64,000 nucleotides of DNA from Alphaproteobacteria bacterium (lineage in GTDB: Bacteria; Pseudomonadota; Alphaproteobacteria; UBA9219). Position numbers and translations under genes: made by a program. Below the pieces are notes generated by a model. The model was not told the DNA's origin. It saw only the letters and a list, made by a program, of their open reading frames with translations, and ran no database searches. The DNA lies in contig JAMFSS010000011.1 in NCBI GenBank assembly GCA_026225415.1, positions 1 to 64,000 on the forward strand, in the 5' to 3' direction. Position 1 is the stretch's first letter; each line of letters begins with the position of its first letter. Of the stretch, positions 61,298-64,000 are shown piece after piece.

Positions 61298-61921
61298 TTA
61301 AGCCGCGGCCTTATATTCAACTTGTTCTTCCGACAAAACTTGCTGATAGGCCGGACGGCTGCTGATTTCCTTTAACAACCGCTTGGTGTTTTCACCAAAA
61401 ATAACCGGCTTGGGCATATTGCCCGACCAGTTGGCGATGACGGTCAGCAAAATATCGGCTATCGTCACCTTGGCACCGCAAACATAAGGTTGCTTGGCCA
61501 GACGTTGATCGACTTCTTCCCATAAACTATTAATGGCGGCAATCGTGGCATCCACCAACGGGCCTTCGGTCACGCCGTTGCGTTTCAGGAAAAACCCGCG
61601 GCCATAGGCGGGGTGCATCGTGGCATTGGCGAACATCAGCCATTCCAACGCCGCGTCGCGTTCCATACCGCTTTTGGGCAACAAGGGGCTGTCATGTTTT
61701 TCCAACAGATGGATAAGAATGGCGGCACCTTCGCGCAGCACTTGATCTCCATCGACCAAAACAGGGATTTGTCCACGCGGATTCAATTTCAGAAATTCCG
61801 GCGTGCGGTTTTGCCCCGCCATCATATCAATCTTTTCCAAAGTCACGGGCTGGCCACATTCATGCAAAGCGATATGAATAGCCATCGAACAGGCACCAGG
61901 TGAATAATAGAGTTTGTACAT
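61298..61921 (-). CDS. Glutathione S-transferase family protein
   Basis: MYKLYYSPGACSMAIHIALHECG, LKLNPRGQIPVLVDGDQVLREGAAILIHL. Confidence 0.94.
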   Translation of the reverse strand: MYKLYYSPGACSMAIHIALHECGQPVTLEKIDMMAGQNRTPEFLKLNPRGQIPVLVDGDQVLREGAAILIHLLEKHDSPLLPKSGMERDAALEWLMFANATMHPAYGRGFFLKRNGVTEGPLVDATIAAINSLWEEVDQRLAKQPYVCGAKVTIADILLTVIANWSGNMPKPVIFGENTKRLLKEISSRPAYQQVLSEEQVEYKAAA

Positions 61922-62095
61922 GGGAAAAGCTCCTTATGGTTACAGGACGAACGAAAGATTGACTCTGATTTATGTCTTTTTTGTGAAAAGCACGATAAAT
62001 GAATTTATTGATTTTTTATGTCCCTATCATCAAAATAAATATACCTGTTCATTGATATGTGAAGTATCAGGCTTTTATCAAAAGGATGTGACGCC

Positions 62096-62266
62096 ATGAA
62101 AAAAATTTCCCTTCTCGCTTTATTGCTTGCGCTTACCAGCCTTTCCGGCTGCATGGATATGCAACAACGCGAATGCCTGATGAGCCCCGGCGCGCCTGCG
62201 GCAACATTGACCGACAACCCGCCGCCCACCGCAAGCTGCCTGACGCATGATTGTGACGGACAGTAA
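62096..62266 (+). CDS. Small (56 aa) lipoprotein not in the ORF track
   Basis: MKKISLLALLLALTSLSGCMDMQQREC, lipobox LSGC, ribosome-binding-like aaggatg upstream. Confidence 0.65.
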   Translation: MKKISLLALLLALTSLSGCMDMQQRECLMSPGAPAATLTDNPPPTASCLTHDCDGQ

Positions 62267-62268
62267 CG

Positions 62269-63180
62269 GTGTCCCCCTCGCCTTTGGTAAAGGCCTCCAC
62301 ACTTATTGAATTGAATGCGGTTATTGTGGCCATGGCCAACGGCAAGCCTTGCCTGCTGACCGCATCCGATCTTGCTTTGCCTTCGGGCCCTTTTGAAACC
62401 GGTCACCGCACCTTGGAACAAGGGTTGCGTTCATGGGCGCGGGTCAAGGCGCAACAAACGCTGGGCTATGTCGAACAGCTTTATACTTTTGCCGACCGCG
62501 ACCGTGACCGCACAGCGCGCGAGCAGCGTGCAGTTTCGATCGGTTATCTGGCGCTGGTTTATCAGGCGCCGCATAATATGGATGATCACTGGTCATCCTG
62601 GTATTTGCATTTCCCATGGGAAGACCACCGCGACGGCGTGCCGACACTCACCACCAAAATAATCATCCCCGCTTTGACGGCATGGAAAAATGCCGCGCCC
62701 GATGCGGCGGCCAAACGTGAAAGGCACGAACGTATCGCCATCGCCTTTCCCGCCAATCCGCGCCATTGGAACGAAGAACTTGTCCTGCAACGCTATGAAC
62801 TTTTGTGGGAAGCGGGATTGGTCAGCGAAGCAGGCAAAAAGAAAAACAATCTTGGCCTTGCGATGCCTTTCGATCATCGGCGCATTGTGGCAACCGCCAT
62901 GGCGCGGTTGCGCGCCAAAATTAAATACCGCCCTGTTGTGTTTGAATTGATGCCGCCCGCCTTTACCCTGCTGCAACTGCAAAACACGGTCGAAGCTTTG
63001 GCGGGATTGCGTTTGCATAAACAGAATTTCCGCCGCCTGGTCGAAGCGCAAGGCCTGGTCGAAGAAACGGGTGCAATCACCAGCGGCGCCTCAGGACGCC
63101 CCGCCAAATTGTTCGCCTTCCGCCGCAAAGTTTTGCAGGAACGCGCGGCGGTCGGCACCAAACTGCCGCGAACAAGCTGA
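62269..63180 (+). CDS. nadQ: NadQ-like Nudix-related transcriptional regulator of NAD synthesis
   Basis: C-terminal winged-helix-like FTLLQLQNTVEALAGLRLHKQNFRRLVEAQGLVEETG...GRPAKLFAFRRKV; immediately upstream of nadA. Confidence 0.75.
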   Translation: MSPSPLVKASTLIELNAVIVAMANGKPCLLTASDLALPSGPFETGHRTLEQGLRSWARVKAQQTLGYVEQLYTFADRDRDRTAREQRAVSIGYLALVYQAPHNMDDHWSSWYLHFPWEDHRDGVPTLTTKIIIPALTAWKNAAPDAAAKRERHERIAIAFPANPRHWNEELVLQRYELLWEAGLVSEAGKKKNNLGLAMPFDHRRIVATAMARLRAKIKYRPVVFELMPPAFTLLQLQNTVEALAGLRLHKQNFRRLVEAQGLVEETGAITSGASGRPAKLFAFRRKVLQERAAVGTKLPRTS

Positions 63181-63277
63181 TATAATTGGCTTATTTTTCG
63201 ATATGGCGTTAGAGCCCGTAAAAGCGTATAGTTTTGGCATGGTTACGGGGATTCAACCCGTTTTTTCGAAGCCTATT

Positions 63278-63296
63278 TATACTCATATTGAGTATA
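63278..63296. promoter_or_regulatory. Perfect palindrome, candidate NadQ operator of nadA
   Basis: tatactca-tat-tgagtata, 24 bp before nadA ATG. Confidence 0.75.
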
Positions 63297-63320
63297 TTAG
63301 TTCCTTTTAGGAGAAGCCAG

Positions 63321-64000
63321 ATGGGTATCGTTTCAAAACAGACGGCAGAAAGCCTGCAACGCACAGCGGCGATTTATGACCGCGTGAAAAATGTTATTCC
63401 GCCGATGGAATGGGCCGCCTTTGCCGATGATGTCGATGCCATTTTGCGCCTGAAGAAAACCCGCAACGCGGTCATCCTTGCGCATAATTATATGCGCCCC
63501 GAAATTTTCCACGGCGTTGCCGATATTTGCGGAGACTCTTTGGCTCTGGCGCGTGAAGCGGTTGATGTGAAAGCCGATGTGATTGTGATGGCCGGCGTGC
63601 ATTTTATGGCCGAGACCGCCAAACTTCTGAACCCAACGCGCACAGTGCTTATCCCTGACACACAGGCCGGTTGTTCGCTGGCGGAATCCGTCACGGCGAA
63701 TGATGTGCGATTGTTGCGCCAACAATATCCGGGCGTGCCAATTGTTACCTATGTCAACACATCGGCTGCGGTCAAAGCGGAATCCGACATTTGCTGCACA
63801 TCCGGCAATGCGGTCAAAATCGTGCAATCGCTGGGCGTTGATCGGGTCATTATGTTGCCCGATGAATATCTTGCACAGAATGTACAAAACGATCTTATCG
63901 CCCTGGGCAGCAAAATTCAGATCATCACCTATAAAGGCCATTGCGAAGTCCATGAACGTTTTTCGCCAAACGATATCACTTTGTTCCGCCAACAAAATCC
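63321..64000 (+). CDS. nadA: Quinolinate synthase NadA (truncated by window end)
   Basis: [81 protein letters not shown]; open frame to base 64000. Confidence 0.95.
   Translation, partial: MGIVSKQTAESLQRTAAIYDRVKNVIPPMEWAAFADDVDAILRLKKTRNAVILAHNYMRPEIFHGVADICGDSLALAREAVDVKADVIVMAGVHFMAETAKLLNPTRTVLIPDTQAGCSLAESVTANDVRLLRQQYPGVPIVTYVNTSAAVKAESDICCTSGNAVKIVQSLGVDRVIMLPDEYLAQNVQNDLIALGSKIQIITYKGHCEVHERFSPNDITLFRQQN

Noticed and set aside
1-64000. CRISPR array or cas genes
   Set aside because: No regularly spaced repeat array or recognisable Cas protein was seen; repeats present are palindromic dispersed elements.

Overview
64 kb chromosomal window, gene-dense and apparently alphaproteobacterial (CckA-type hybrid kinase, PHA synthase and depolymerase, NadQ/NadA, ELM1-like protein). 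It reads mostly as core genome. Anchors: sdhB, hom, phaC, an ABC exporter, phaZ, a UbiH-like monooxygenase, tldD, cckA, an ornithine/lysine decarboxylase with a long structured leader (speF-motif-like), tRNA-Thr(UGU), a family 4-like UDG, a lytic transglycosylase, the front part of the dcw cluster (mraZ-rsmH-ftsL-ftsI-murE-murF-mraY-murD-ftsW), a DUF1800/DUF1501 pair, a nicotianamine-synthase-like gene, tRNA-Val(GAC), a second UDG-like protein, dxs, an MlaC/HpnM-like protein, a GH17-GT2 beta-glucan synthase-like fusion, rlmJ, thrS, GST, and a NadQ-like regulator followed by a nadA cut by the window end. I saw no CRISPR array, prophage or transposase. The most interesting signals are: (i) enzyme-family proteins whose catalytic residues are visibly replaced (CobS-like, HD-GYP-like, LMW-PTP/ArsC-like with Cys to Ser); (ii) paired inverted palindromic (REPIN/MITE-like) elements around 12.1-12.9 kb, one of which supplies the 5' end of a secreted repeat protein and which flank an unexplained structured intergenic region; (iii) a partial tRNA-Thr duplication split by a palindromic element; (iv) crisp candidate operators (10-bp-phased MraZ boxes, a NadQ-type palindrome before nadA, a Fur-like palindrome before the nicotianamine-synthase-like gene, an 8-1-8 palindrome upstream of a TetR gene). 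All family calls are from reading translated sequence; no database search was run.
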